Shown in pieces: positions 22,401-32,991 of a DNA stretch of 64,000 nt. A program made the position numbers and the translations under genes. How positions within the stretch are numbered: the stretch's first letter is position 1; every line of letters begins with the position of its first letter. Source of the stretch: Verpa conica (lineage: Eukaryota > Ascomycota > Pezizomycetes > Pezizales > Morchellaceae). Under the pieces are notes generated by a model. That model did no database searches. It worked only from the letters and a program-made list of their open reading frames with translations, and was not told the origin of the DNA. Location: contig JAUFSD010000021.1 of the NCBI GenBank assembly GCA_033030425.1, positions 620,001 to 684,000 of the forward strand, read 5' to 3'.

Positions 22401-23147
22401 CATGTATTCGTATTTGTCCGAAGCACAAAGTTCTAATGCATGATCGATTTCTCGGATGGTGAGGAGGCAGGCTTCGCCTTGTTTCGCAGATCGCTTGAAC
22501 GCAGCTGCTCCTACTAGGCTTATGTCTGCAGTCCTGAGGTGTTGGATGATTGCAGGCTTCTCAGGAAGGGCTTGAACGACGCTTGGTACGTTGAGGCACT
22601 CTTCTTGACAAGTTTTGGACGTGAAGTTGACTTGGTGTTCTTTCCACATAATTTCTGGGTTATGTTTTTTGAACCAGGGGATTCCTAGGATTACTGGGTA
22701 GTGTCCTAGCTTGGTGACTTGGAGGGTTTCCGTTTCTTGGTGATTTCCTATTTTTATGGGCAGTTTGACTTGGTGAGTGATGGTGCCGCTTTGGGAGGTT
22801 GATCCATCGATAAGGGTAAGTGGCTGGGCCACTTTCTTGGCTTGGACTGGGAATTGCTTTTGATTGGCGAAACTGCGATCAATGAAGTTTCCAGTTGCTC
22901 CGCTATCTAGCATGGCAAAAGTTTCAATGACTTGGTTTCCGAGGCTGATTTGTACCGGGAGGATGAGGTGGTCGTCTAGGGCATGTTTTGGCGGGATGTC
23001 AGAGGAACAGGATAGTCCAGCTGTACTGAATGACGTATGGTTTTCGGGGAGGTCTTGAAGTGGAGCGAAGCGTGATGGTTTGGCAACTCTAGGGGATTCT
23101 TTTGCCAGGGGTAGGTTGCTCTTTACTCCTGGTCTTCCTCGTTTCCC
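19373..23147 (-). pseudogene. Pol of gypsy-2 (protease-RT-RNase H-integrase-chromodomain), two single-base deletions
   Basis: Same domain order as gypsy-1 pol. Protease through RNase H is open from the gag overlap to about 21005. There an A run of 4 (5 in copy 1) shifts the frame. A second single-base loss near 20440 (TCCCGGG versus TCCCAAGG in copy 1) lies before the integrase core. The remaining 349 codons (integrase core to chromodomain) are open to the TAA at 19373-19375. The regions broken in gypsy-1 (near 11873 and 12325) are in frame here. Confidence 0.88.
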
Positions 23148-24100
23148 GATTCTTCGAGATTTTGTGAAGAGGTGCCGGCTAGCCTTCTAGGCTTTGGTTT
23201 CCACGTCTTTTCTGGGCACTTATCTGCCATGTGGTTGGGTTTTCCACAGTACATGCAGAGGTTGTTTTCGAACCGTCTCTTTTTTTCCTTGTCGGTAAGT
23301 GGAAGGAATTTCTTTTTTCTAGAGGCGTCTAGGTCCATAGGGTCTCCTGGAGGTAATTCTGTGGTGGTGGTTGGAGTTGGACTTGGATTGGGTGCAAACG
23401 TTCCGTTGGTGTGTCTGGGAACGTAGGGCTGAGTATAGGCCTTCGTGGTGGGTGCTTTGGGTGCATGGTTGTCCCACTTGGTGGTGCGGACTTTGCTGGC
23501 TATTATTTCGTTGTCTAGGTTGATGCATAGTAGTGCGAATTCCCGTAGTGTTGCTGGTTTATTAATAATGGCGGTTAACTTGGCCCTTATGTTCCGGGCT
23601 AGTCCATCGTAGAATTCGTCCTTCAATGCTTCTTCGTTCCATCCTAACAAATCCATGTCGGTTTGGAATTTGGTCCAGTATTCGTTTACTGTTCCGGTCT
23701 GGCACAGATTTCTGATTCGCTGTTTGGCGGCTTCTTTTGTGTCTGCTTCGCCAAAGGCTTTTTTGAGGGCATCCTTAAATGTTTCCCAGGTGGTGTATGT
23801 TTTATTTTCGAGGACCGAGAACATCCAGGATCCAGCTTGGTCCTTCATTTTATTGCTGGCGTATATGAGTTTTTGCATATCTGTGGCGTCCGTATATTCT
23901 GTAAATTTGTTTTCGCACTGCCGTAGCCATGTGCGGATTTTCGTGGGTTCGCCTTTGAATTCGTCGGCGTCTGGTATTTTCATTGTTCGTGGCTTGTTGT
24001 TTTTTGTTGCTGCTACTTGTTCAAGCAGTTGGACTAGAGCATCATTGCTCATCTGGACTGGGTTGCTACCGCCTGCGGTAGTCTCTGCTGATGAAGACAT
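23123..24100 (-). CDS. Gag of gypsy-2 with CCHC zinc knuckle
   Basis: About 325 residues from the ATG at 24098-24100, intact, with the same zinc knuckle CMYCGKPNHMADKC and -1 overlap with pol as copy 1. About 28 amino acids differ from gypsy-1 Gag in the first part and none in the last roughly 70 residues. Confidence 0.9.
   Translation of the reverse strand: MSSSAETTAGGSNPVQMSNDALVQLLEQVAATKNNKPRTMKIPDADEFKGEPTKIRTWLRQCENKFTEYTDATDMQKLIYASNKMKDQAGSWMFSVLENKTYTTWETFKDALKKAFGEADTKEAAKQRIRNLCQTGTVNEYWTKFQTDMDLLGWNEEALKDEFYDGLARNIRAKLTAIINKPATLREFALLCINLDNEIIASKVRTTKWDNHAPKAPTTKAYTQPYVPRHTNGTFAPNPSPTPTTTTELPPGDPMDLDASRKKKFLPLTDKEKKRRFENNLCMYCGKPNHMADKCPEKTWKPKPRRLAGTSSQNLEESGNEEDQE
23141..23147 (-). 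promoter_or_regulatory. Candidate -1 ribosomal frameshift site between gag and pol (gypsy-2)
   Basis: On the minus strand this reads G GGA AAC in phase with gag, 15 bases before its stop, with the same short downstream stem as in gypsy-1. Confidence 0.55.
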
Positions 24101-24286
24101 TCTGTTGTCGGATTGGAACGGGGTTTCTGGAGTTATTGGTCTGGATTGGGGATCTGGGGTAATGGGGCTGGTTGCCCTATCTGGTACTTCCTGTAACAAG
24201 GGTCCGAAAAGGGTATCTAGGTTAAATGATACGTTTTGATCCAGATTGAAGACTATCGGGTGCTGCGTAGGGTAGACGCAACAAAG

Positions 24287-24645
24287 TGTAAAAACCGATC
24301 ACCTATTGGGGAACAGCAGGCGATAATCACAAGGCAAGGCTAGTATCGAGAGACTAGGAACTCAAGGACAAGGTAGGTATGGTAACAATATAAGTTGTTG
24401 CGTGAAGAACTAACTAACTGACAGAGATGCGTCCCTTTTATACCCTTTCTGGAGGGACGCTGAGATCAACAATGAGACAATATGAAACTGAAGGAGCGAC
24501 CTCCTTCTACATGAAACTATAGACGTCTCGTCCTGCGAGGCGTACTTCTTACATGACCAATGATAACAGGAATCCTACGAGATATGAAACGATACATGAA
24601 ACAAGGAGATAGACAAGGCAGACTAGGAAATGGGTGTTCTTGACA
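24287..24645 (-). repeat. 5' LTR of gypsy-2
   Basis: 359 bp; it differs from the 5' LTR of gypsy-1 by one base seen by eye. The self-primer complement (ACGCAACAA on the plus strand, 24276-24284) lies just inside the element, as in copy 1. Confidence 0.92.
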
Positions 24646-24824
24646 ATACTAGTGCAACGAGACTGAAGCAGTTGCCTCCATGAACAGAGTTAAGCTCCTG
24701 TTCCTCTAGGAGGAATAACAACGGCTTCGCTGATGGCCAACCTTATGGGAGGCCGAGAGCCATGAAATGAGAGCAAAGCTATGCTTAGTAGTTAGGGCCG
24801 CCAGCAAAATTAATAATAATTAAC

Positions 24825-24915
24825 CTGGCGGCGTCACGAATCGAACCATACGGGGCTATGCCTTGTGCTTCGCCCTAAAGGTCCTTATGGATCAAGATTA
24901 CCTCTCCGCCACGTT
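24825..24915 (-). other. tRNA-like / pol III box A and box B pair within element D
   Basis: On the minus strand TGGCGGAGAGG (about 24903-24913, fits box A) is followed about 50 bases later by GGTTCGATTCG (about 24839-24849, fits box B), then GTGACGCCGCCA. Acceptor and T-arm pairing do not close, so this is not a functional tRNA as read. It may be a tRNA-derived (SINE-like) segment or, on the plus strand, a primer-binding-like sequence (TGGCGGCGTCACG). A GCCGCCAG/CTGGCGGC hairpin overlaps its end. Confidence 0.3.
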
Positions 24916-25643
24916 CCCAGGTTGGACTAGGAACGTGGGAAAGGAATCTAAGCAATGGCAGGAATCACCAGTGGGTTACCCCACCTAGGGGACTCCGTGT
25001 TTTCTAACACCCCCGAGGCGCCCCACTGTGCCACCCGCCGTTTGCAGAGAGGGCTCCCCTGAGTTGCTGATTCCCTAACAAAAAGACAAGTTTTGGACCC
25101 CAAAAATAACCCCAAAACCGTCAGGAAAATTCGTCCAACCGAACCAAACTCGGAGGGTATATGGGGGACAGTGCTGCGAATCCATAGGTGCAATCGGATT
25201 TGAAATCGGACCATATTAGCAATAGTTACAGAGCTTTTAGTAACCGACGCTTTTTAGTCGCTAGTCTATCGACCCCGCTAGTTCTTAGGGGTGCTCTAGA
25301 CTCAGTTGATTTCCAAGCACGGAGGAATTGTTCCCCCGCTTCTTGGCAGCCTGCTCGCAATCAAAATCATAGCTTAAACCCGTCTTTCCCCCCAGGACAA
25401 TCATTCTTGCTAGTCAACGAACAACCGTTGTTCAGAGACCCTCATACTCTTTGCTAAAGACGTTTGTCTTCCCCTGGGAAGCAGAGCCTTTTAAAGTTTT
25501 TAGTTATCTATCCATTAAATCCTTATTCCTATTTTGCCTAGGGACTGTCGACCTTCCGTGTTGACGAGCGGTTCTAAGCCTCACTGCTGAAGCTTCTCGT
25601 CAGAAAGGGAGGTTGTTGGTTTTTTTTTTGGTACGGCAGTACT

Positions 25644-26002
25644 TGTCAAGAACACCCATTTTCTAGTCTGCCTTGTCCATCTCCTTGTTTCGTGTATCGT
25701 TTCATATCTCGTAGGATTCCTGTTATCATTGGTCATGTAAGGAGTACGCCTCGCAGGACGAGACGTCTATAGTTTCATGTAGAAGGAGGTCGCTCCTTCA
25801 GTCTCATATTGTCTCATTGTTGATCTCAGCGTCCCTCCTGAAAGGGTATAAAAGGGACGCATCTCTGCCCGTTAGTTAGTTCTTCACGCAACAACTTATA
25901 TTGTTACCATACCTACCTTGTCCTTGAGCCCTTAGTCTCTCGATACTAGCCTTGCCTTGTGATTATCGCCTGCTGTTCCCCAATAGGTGATCGGTTTTTA
26001 CA
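25644..26002 (+). repeat. Solo LTR of the same chromovirus family, inside element D
   Basis: 359 bp with its own target duplication GTACT (25639-25643 and 26003-26007). It differs from the full-length copies' LTRs at roughly 11-12 positions by eye, so it is older. TATA box, inverted repeat and ACGCAACAA are preserved. It is the expected product of LTR-LTR recombination. Confidence 0.93.
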
Positions 26003-26035
26003 GTACTCCTCTGGGAGTGCCCCCGTTACAAAAAG

Positions 26036-27161
26036 CCGTTACCATATCGATCCCAACAATACCTACAACGCTGATGAGAAAGGGTTCGCAATCGGGCAAG
26101 CCAAACATGCAAAAGTTTTAGTAAGGAAAAGAAGAAGAGTATCACGGGTGCGTCAGCCTGGAAACCGTGAGTGGGTATCTGTTATGGAATGTGTTTCTGC
26201 ACGCGGGAAAGTACTTCCACCATTCATTATTTACAAAGGCGAAGCACATCTTGTTGGGCTTCATGATTATGAAGAACGAGATGAAGCTACATTTGCTCTC
26301 TCTTCATCAGGCTGGACAGACGATGACCTTGGATTCCGCTGGCTTACAACTCATTTTGATACATTGACAACTACAACTCAACACCGACTCCTTATTATCG
26401 ATGGCCATTCATCACATCTTACCATCGAATTTATCGAATACTGTCTTGATCATAATATCCACCTACTCTGCCTTCCTCCGCATGCAACACATCTTCTCCA
26501 GCCTCTTGATGTTGGACTGTTTTCTCCGCTAACACAGTATTACTCCAATCTGTTAGACCTTTGGATCCGAACCCATCCATACCAGCGATTTTTAAAGGGC
26601 GATTTCTTTCCTCTTCTCATGAAAGCACGGCAGTCTGCTTTCACTAAAAAAAACATTATATCTGCGTTTGCTACAGCTGGAATTGTTCCTTTCCGTCGAT
26701 ACCAGGTTCTCAAAATTCTTCAACATCCATCAATCCAACCACCAAGTCCACCTCCACTCACTCCATCATGTTCTAAAGATATCCAACGCATGCGGGAGAC
26801 AGTTGAAAGATCCAACAACCTTGAAGAAGTTAAAAGCTTATTTGGTATTCTTGCAACTGCTGCAAGCACTGCTTTTGCCGAGAAGTCCATCACTCAGGAA
26901 ACCATGCGACAGTTTTTCTCCTCTCAGAAGAAAAGCAGAACCGACAAGAGACAGATTAGCAAAGCTAGAGTCATTACACGGACAGATCTGGATCGACTGC
27001 GTACATTACGGCTTGAAAAAGATGAAAAGAAGAAGAAAGCTGCTGAAGCCCGAGCCAAACGCACTCAGCTACAGGAAGGTACTCAACACACTCACAACTT
27101 CCTCTCAAATCCATTCTCAACCCTCTCCAAACATTATTTACTAGCTAATTACAAGTACTAG
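26036..27161 (+). CDS. Pogo/Fot1-type transposase, C-terminal part (DDE_1 domain)
   Basis: Continues the frame begun at 17215. Catalytic motifs: YNADEKGF (first Asp), LLIIDGHSSHLT (second Asp), LPPHATHLLQPLDVGLFSPL (third Asp), the DDD type of Fot1/pogo. The C-terminus has a Lys/Arg/Glu-rich helical stretch (RLEKDEKKKKAAEARAKR). Any start upstream of 26036 lies in solo-LTR sequence and is not real. Confidence 0.88.
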
Positions 27162-27644
27162 GACTTATACATAAACGTTCGCGTAACGATGACGAAAATT
27201 CCCCGGTCGCGAAACGGTTGAGAGGGTCCAGGAGAAGCGGGGGTGAAATGGTCCAAAGTGCTGTCACTTTTAGTGCTCTTGGGGGATCAGTGGAATAGGT
27301 ACTCTCTAGTCAGAGAAGGATTAATAGAAAGTACACCTGTTCTCTGTACTCTCCAGGTGGGTGATTTACTCTCTAAGTTCTGGTCTCGCTGGTTCTTATT
27401 TTCTCTAACAGGCACCTGGGTAGAAGGCATTATCTACAATCACCAAACCACAACAACTCTTTCTATCTGTTTCTTCTCTCATATATACTCTCAATAGGTT
27501 CTCACTGCATTATATTATATCCTCCATAGTTATTTCTTTTCATAGTCAAGTGTTGTTGGATAAGCGAATTTTTCTCTCCACTTTAGTACTGTTGCCGACC
27601 GTGGCCCACTTCCCCACCGTGACCCATTTCCGGGTAATTTTCGT

Positions 27645-27685
27645 TAAACCCAGGCGATAAACTTTTTTTTTTAGCTAGTACAAGG
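27645..27685 (-). repeat. Right arm of the palindrome (foldback) hosting the transposon nest
   Basis: Reverse complement of 8541-8581. It begins with the TA at 27645-27646 that also flanks the pogo-type element and ends in AGCTAGTACAAGG. The outer part resembles the end of a foldback element at about 36571. Confidence 0.8.
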
Positions 27686-28687
27686 CTCTGGCATAAAGCG
27701 ACCGCGCAGTAGGGGTCTGCACTCATAATCTCATAGGTATATATGACCTCCATACATTGAAAAATCACGAGTGTCAAGTACGTACCTAGGAACTATCGAT
27801 TGAGCATATTTGATACTTAAAAATTATAGCTATTTCCCTCATTATCTGTAATACATCTATACGCTTGCTTGTAAATTTTGAGAGTAAAAACAGATGTTGT
27901 GGAAGGTATAGAGAGGCGCTCTTTCTTTCTTTAGCTGTAGCACTCTTAGTAGAGATTTTCTAGTGCCCTAACTCGCTAAGAAATCGCGCGAGGGCATTTT
28001 ACAGCACGCGCAAGATACCCCATGCGGGCCGAGTCGCAAAAGGATTTGAGGTTATAATAGTAGTCTTAGTGGGGGATAAATAAGCAAGCCACTACGTGGA
28101 ACACACACGCTTAGGTATCATCTAACATATATTTTGCCAAGGGGCTGTTCTTTAACTTTATAGACATTAGCTTGTTGTGTCAGGTCGGGGGTTCGGATGT
28201 ACTGATGGGGGTATTACATGCACTTACTCCCGCTGTGATTATGAATGTTGGGCTGAAGAATACTCATAAGTTTTGTGAGAAGATACCCCTTGAAAGGTAG
28301 GTTCAAAGTTGAGACGTTCTTTTTGGAGGCTTAGCTTTTGGACTCTCAGATCTTGTAAGTCCTTTGCTAAGCAGATGGAAAGAAGATCACTGAGATTTTA
28401 TCGAAGGTAGATTCTGTTCTCCTATGACAAGTCCTCTTAAGTTCTTACTTAGAACTAACATTAAAATAGCTGTCTTGAAAATCCCAATAGTCTATAACGC
28501 TCTAGACAGACCGTATAACCGAGTGAGAATCCCTCTAGCTTGTGGACGGTTCTACCGTCTATTATAAGAAAACATTTGTGTCTAGCCCGACCTCTAGTCT
28601 AGATAATATCAATAAATTCACGTATATCCCGTGAGTTCCCCTGGTGCTGTTCTTTAGGCCGACGTTCAATATTACAAGTTTTTGATA
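27686..28687. other. Intergenic, no gene seen
   Basis: AT-rich sequence with no conserved frame or recognised repeat. Confidence 0.5.
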
Positions 28688-29136
28688 TATAGTGCGCGCA
28701 GTCTTAAATGTGTCACAGTATTTGGAGCGATATTCCGGCCCCCACAGCCAGCCAACTCACTAACAAAAAGATATGTGGCCTGCTATAGCCTCAATAAAGC
28801 TCCATATCTTTTTATTAGGCTTGGGGATGTGTGGTTGTTGTGGAATAAAACTTCATTTTTGGCTGTAAAAAGTACCAAATGGAACAATTCCTAGAAATAC
28901 TTAAGCATGATGGATGCTACATATGGCCTAACAAGTAAGAATGGATATACCAGAGATAAAGCTCTATTACAATCATATATTGGCAGTATTATTTCTCTAT
29001 TGAACATACACTTGAGCTTGCAGGATTTTTTTTAATTTTTTACATAGCCCAGATTATGGAAGTTTGGCCCAGATTCGGTGTGGGTTGCTGTCTCACCTCG
29101 GATTCGGCTAGCACATTTCAGACTGCGCGTACCATA
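28688..29136 (+). mobile_element. MITE-like element, family 1 copy a
   Basis: About 449 bp with terminal inverted repeats TAT(A/G)GT(G/A)CGCGCAGTCT(T/G)AAATGTG. A second copy lies inverted at 32204-32610 with high similarity across the length, apart from an extra stretch near the right end here. No coding was seen. Confidence 0.75.
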
Positions 29137-29299
29137 CGTCTATCCCTGATCTCACCTACAAAATGTAGAAACCCACTACCACTTTCACCTCGATCACCCT
29201 TCTCATCTTTATCTTCCTAACCCTCAGCTTCCCCCAATCCCCTTAATCCCCCACATATACTCTCCATCTTCTCAGCCCACACAGCATCAGCCAGTTTAG

Positions 29300-29690
29300 C
29301 CAGCCGTCCAGTCCAGTATTAGACTGGACTGAACCTGGTAGACTGTCTGGGCGCCATCCGACCACAGTCAGACTAATTAAGACGGCAGTCCACTACTTTT
29401 TAGGCAGATATTATTTTATACAGCACTATTTGATAGCATATTAATTCAATAAGAAGGGAGTATATCTTTATGAATACAGATTTTCTGCCCATGCTTGGGT
29501 GCTGAGATGTCAGTTTTTTATAGTCCTAGGGGGCAATTATGGGTTTTTTTTACAGGCACTTTTATAGTGGCCCCAACCCTGATACAGAAAATAGTGGACT
29601 GTGATCCTAATTAGTCTGACTACGGTACGGCCGAACTGGCTGGGCACCGTCCAACTGTGGTCGACTGTAGTTCGACTGAACGGTTGCGAA
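29300..29690. mobile_element. Foldback (MITE-like) element, family 3
   Basis: Long imperfect inverted repeats: CAGTCAGACTAATTA with CAGTCCACTA in the left arm (about 29373-29400) and its inverse at about 29588-29622, with weaker similarity extending outward about 60 bp on each side. The arms are rich in CAGTC/GACTG words. Confidence 0.6.
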
Positions 29691-31265
29691 GACTGAATTC
29701 GACACGCCCCCTGAAGTAGACTCTTACTACGAGGCCCTCAAACCAGGAATATATCTGGAATCTGTAGCACTTATAGATGACAAAGAGCTTGTTTGTAGAA
29801 CTACGGTTATCAGTTGCGTGTAGAAATATGCTATTTCAATCTAAATTCATGTTTTGGGAAGGCTGTTACGAAAAAAAATACTCACAAGGCCGTTAATATC
29901 ATTTTTAGGAGTTAGAAGGTGGGTTCATGGGAATACTCGACACCGGTATAGTCTGATACCTATCTGACTAGATGGGCGTAGCGACCATGCAAGTATAAGC
30001 CTCAAAACTAAGATATTTGTGGGGCTATCTTTAATTTCTCTTGTGTTGTGCTACCTATCGATATGTCTACGTGGTCTTGTAGACGCACACGTAAGTGAGT
30101 AAACACAGACAAATCATGTTATCAGTTAAGAGGGGAACAATACCTATGCCAGACCAATATTATCAAGTTGATACTTCTGACATTTCTTTTTCGTTGCATC
30201 GTCTTAGCCTAATCCGTGTACCTCGCCGTTCAAATTCCCAAAATAAGTTTGTACCTATTTGCCAATTCTTAGGCTAGATCATGGCCCTTGACTACATGTA
30301 TAGCGATGATTCCTCCGATTTCAATTGATCCTGGATTTAAGACTTCCTATTTCCAGACGAGGATAATTGGTGAAAGGTCAACAATTAGTTTAATACAAAA
30401 GTCTAGGCACATGGACACTAACTCTGATTCGGCATCCGGAGATAAAAAGATTTCGAAAACCAGCCCAGCGTAGGCTAGAAAGAAAAAATTGAATAACTTA
30501 CTGTTTGGCTATAATATAACCTTTACCCCCCAATTACTAGAATTCAAACCAAGTTCGTTGGTGTGGAAGCTAGGACAGCTAGTAAAAGTCTATTGTGGCT
30601 GGGTATCTTGGGTATTATAGCCTCCCTTACGCTTCTAGAGAAACTTATCTCATAACCTCCTTACCCAACTCATAGCAGTTAAGGAGGTCGCTGCGTAACT
30701 TTTTAGAGGGGTGTTCAAGAGGCCTTAAGGTCTTCTTTCAACGCACACCAATCCGTTTTGGGCATGTAGATTATTTCGAGAGTGAAGGGGGATTAGAGCG
30801 GAGTGGAATTGGTAGAAGCTTGGAGTAGTGAGGGGATGTCATTTAACATGATGATTGAGTGAATAATACATGCTTACCGGTAGAAGTTCTGGCAGGATTG
30901 AATGATTTGTCGAGTTAGGACTTCTCGGTGAAGGGGGGAAGACATGTCTATGGATATAAAAGGACTGTTGGTGAAGGTGGGAGATCCCTTGCTTAAATTA
31001 TGCCTTACCCAAAACGAATTTTCTTCTGGCTTCCGTTGTGAAAGGTTGGGGTTCCTAAAGTAAATACCTTTGAGTACTTTGGGGCTCTATTCCTCTCAAG
31101 ATAACTCATAAATAGTATTTAAAGTACTCTATAAAGAGGCTTAGCTACATCAATTTGTACGTAGGTACATAACCCTAGGCAACTCATATCGGCACGAAAA
31201 AGTCTAGATAATACGTATACACAAACCCCACCCCTAGAATCCCCCTGTATTGTTGGCGATAATAA
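29691..31265. other. Intergenic, no gene seen
   Basis: AT-rich. Short open frames (for example 30095-30277 and 30288-30473) show no conserved motif or plausible splicing context. Confidence 0.5.
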
Positions 31266-31497
31266 CGATCCGGAGCCCCAGAGGTACCATAGGTGTGCCT
31301 GAAAACCGTTGAACTTTAAGCTATTCCCACAATACTATACTTAAGAGACACCTGACATAGCCCAAAGTATGATATATACCTTTATTATGTCCTATATATA
31401 CGCGGTCTAAAAATTTCAATATTAATTTTATACTTCTCATGGTTAGGTTATGGTAGTTGCGTTGGTTGTTATGTACCTCCAGGGTTGTGGATCCCAT
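31266..31497 (+). mobile_element. Foldback (MITE-like) element, family 2 copy a
   Basis: Ends GATCCGGAGCCCCAGAGGTAC and, inverted, GTACCTCCAGGGTTGTGGATC. Internal words (ACTATACTTAAGAG, TGATATATACCTT, AATATTAATTTT) recur in order in the copy at 36964-37369. Confidence 0.65.
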
Positions 31498-32203
31498 GCA
31501 TGGCCCTCAAAATATAAGTAGATTAAAAAATTTAGTACGCTCGTCCTTCATTGTTTCAACTTGATATATTTTACAAAAATTAAGCACTAATCATATATTA
31601 GTGAATAGTTTTAATCCTAATTTAGTATATATATTACGATTTGATCGTCTCGTGCCTAGCGTCTACGGAAACTTGCAATAGGTGCTTGTAATAGGTGGGT
31701 GCTGGGAACGCTAAGCAAGGCTTAGTAAGAACCAGATAGAGGTAACCGTGGGGCAACCCTCTAAATAGATCATCATTAAACTCATTTATATACTGCCTAC
31801 ATGTAGTGGAGATGGGAACGGGCCTAACAATTTTACTAAGAATGTGAGAACCTCTAAAATGTACCCGAAAGTACTCCACTAGACCACCAGGGGAAGGGGC
31901 CGTCTTTTCTGAGTTTATTATGTCTTGGGCAGTTTTAGGGTCACAGTATATATTGGTAATAGTAGAAATTATTTAATTTTTCTAGCGAATCATCGATTCT
32001 ACCCTGATGTGAATTCCTAAAGAACGAAATACCCATCCAAGATATAGTAGTATTATTATTTTAAGGTCTTAGCTATTCTAATATTTCTTTTCAAGCTGAC
32101 ACGCTGGATTCTATATTAGGGATTAATTAATCATTAGTACTAGTGCCTATGATGCATTTAAATTAAAGATATAAAAGTAAAAAAAAAATAGTGTCCTATG
32201 ATA
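31498..32203. other. Intergenic, no gene seen
   Basis: AT-rich spacer between two MITE-like elements. One short frame at 31634-31879 (minus) has no recognisable motif. Confidence 0.45.
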
Positions 32204-32610
32204 TATGGTGCGCGCAGTCTTAAATGTGCTAGCCGAATCCGAGGTGAGACAGCAACCCACACCAAATCTGGGCTATGTAAAAAATTAAAAAAGATTCTAC
32301 AAGGTCAGGTGTATGTTCAATATATGATTGTAATAGAGCTTTACCTCTAGTATATCCATTCTTACTTGTTAGGCCATGTGTAGCATCCATCATGCTTAAG
32401 TATTTCTAGGAATTGTTCCATTTGGTACTTTACAGCCAAAAATGAAGTTTTATTCCACAACAACCACACATCCCCAAGCCTAATAAAAAGATATGGAGCT
32501 TTATTGAGGCTATAGCAGGCCACATATCTTTTTGTTAGTGATTTTGCTGGCTGTGGGGGCCGGAATATCGCCCTAAATACTGTGATACATTTAAGACTGC
32601 GCGCACCATA
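32204..32610 (-). mobile_element. MITE-like element, family 1 copy b (inverted)
   Basis: About 407 bp with terminal repeats TATGGTGCGCGCAGTCTTAA and its inverse. It is the reverse-complement relative of 28688-29136. Confidence 0.75.
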
Positions 32611-32991
32611 TATACTACTAACCTGCTAATCATCTGACCTTGAGCTATATCATACAAGAAATAACCATAGATTTCCCACTTGACAGCTAACTCGCCAGAT
32701 CTACCATCCTATGTTCCATTTACCAAAGGAGTAACCAATATTTGCCCAAGTTTATCATTGGCACCGTAACTTGCTTACTAACCTCTTTTGGGGAGCCCTA
32801 ACCCTGTATCTGCCTCTTCCCGCTGCTTGGGCAGAAACGCGACCTTCTCCATCACCAACCACTCATAAACGTAATCAACCACTACATCAACCCTTCTCTC
32901 CGTGTATCTACCGTAAATAAGTACCTATACTACTTAATAAATTGACACAATACCATATCCGTCCCACTGCCCCCGTGACATAGGAAGCATC

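Larger units (their letters stand above)
17942..24645 (-). mobile_element. Full-length Ty3/gypsy chromovirus, copy 2 (gypsy-2), minus strand
   Basis: 6,704 bp with 359-bp LTRs (24287-24645 is the 5' LTR, 17942-18300 the 3' LTR). The target duplication ATACT (17937-17941 and 24646-24650) lies inside element D. Gene order and sequence match gypsy-1 in opposite orientation, making an inverted repeat with 6.7-kb arms about 1.4 kb apart. Confidence 0.95.
17694..26030. mobile_element. Unidentified TG...CA element D (LTR-like), split by gypsy-2 and a solo LTR
   Basis: The boundaries are TGTGACG at 17694 and CGTTACA at 26030, imperfect 7-bp inverted ends, with a 5-bp target duplication AAAAG (17689-17693 and 26031-26035). 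Its own sequence is the three pieces 17694-17941, about 24651-25643 and 26008-26030, about 1.26 kb in total. No coding frame and no internal direct repeat that could be a second LTR were seen. A large solo LTR or a small non-autonomous element (TRIM-like) are both possible. Confidence 0.7.
17111..27644 (+). mobile_element. Fot1/pogo-type DNA transposon (element A), split by element D
   Basis: Terminal inverted repeats of about 43 bp (ACGAAAATTACCCGGAAATG at 17111 onward, continuing to GTGGGCCA) recur inverted at 27602-27644. Both ends are flanked by TA (17109-17110 and 27645-27646). Without the nested DNA the element is about 2.2 kb with a single transposase gene. Confidence 0.88.

Noticed and set aside
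24825..24915. Functional tRNA gene on the minus strand
   Set aside because: Box A and box B words fit, but T-arm and acceptor stems do not pair.
24948..25214. 88-residue minus-strand frame in element D
   Set aside because: No motif; it overlaps low-confidence repeat sequence and lacks a plausible context.
25959..26035. Pogo-type transposase beginning at 25959
   Set aside because: These bases are solo LTR and the end of element D; the frame merely happens to be open. The true N-terminus is at 17215.
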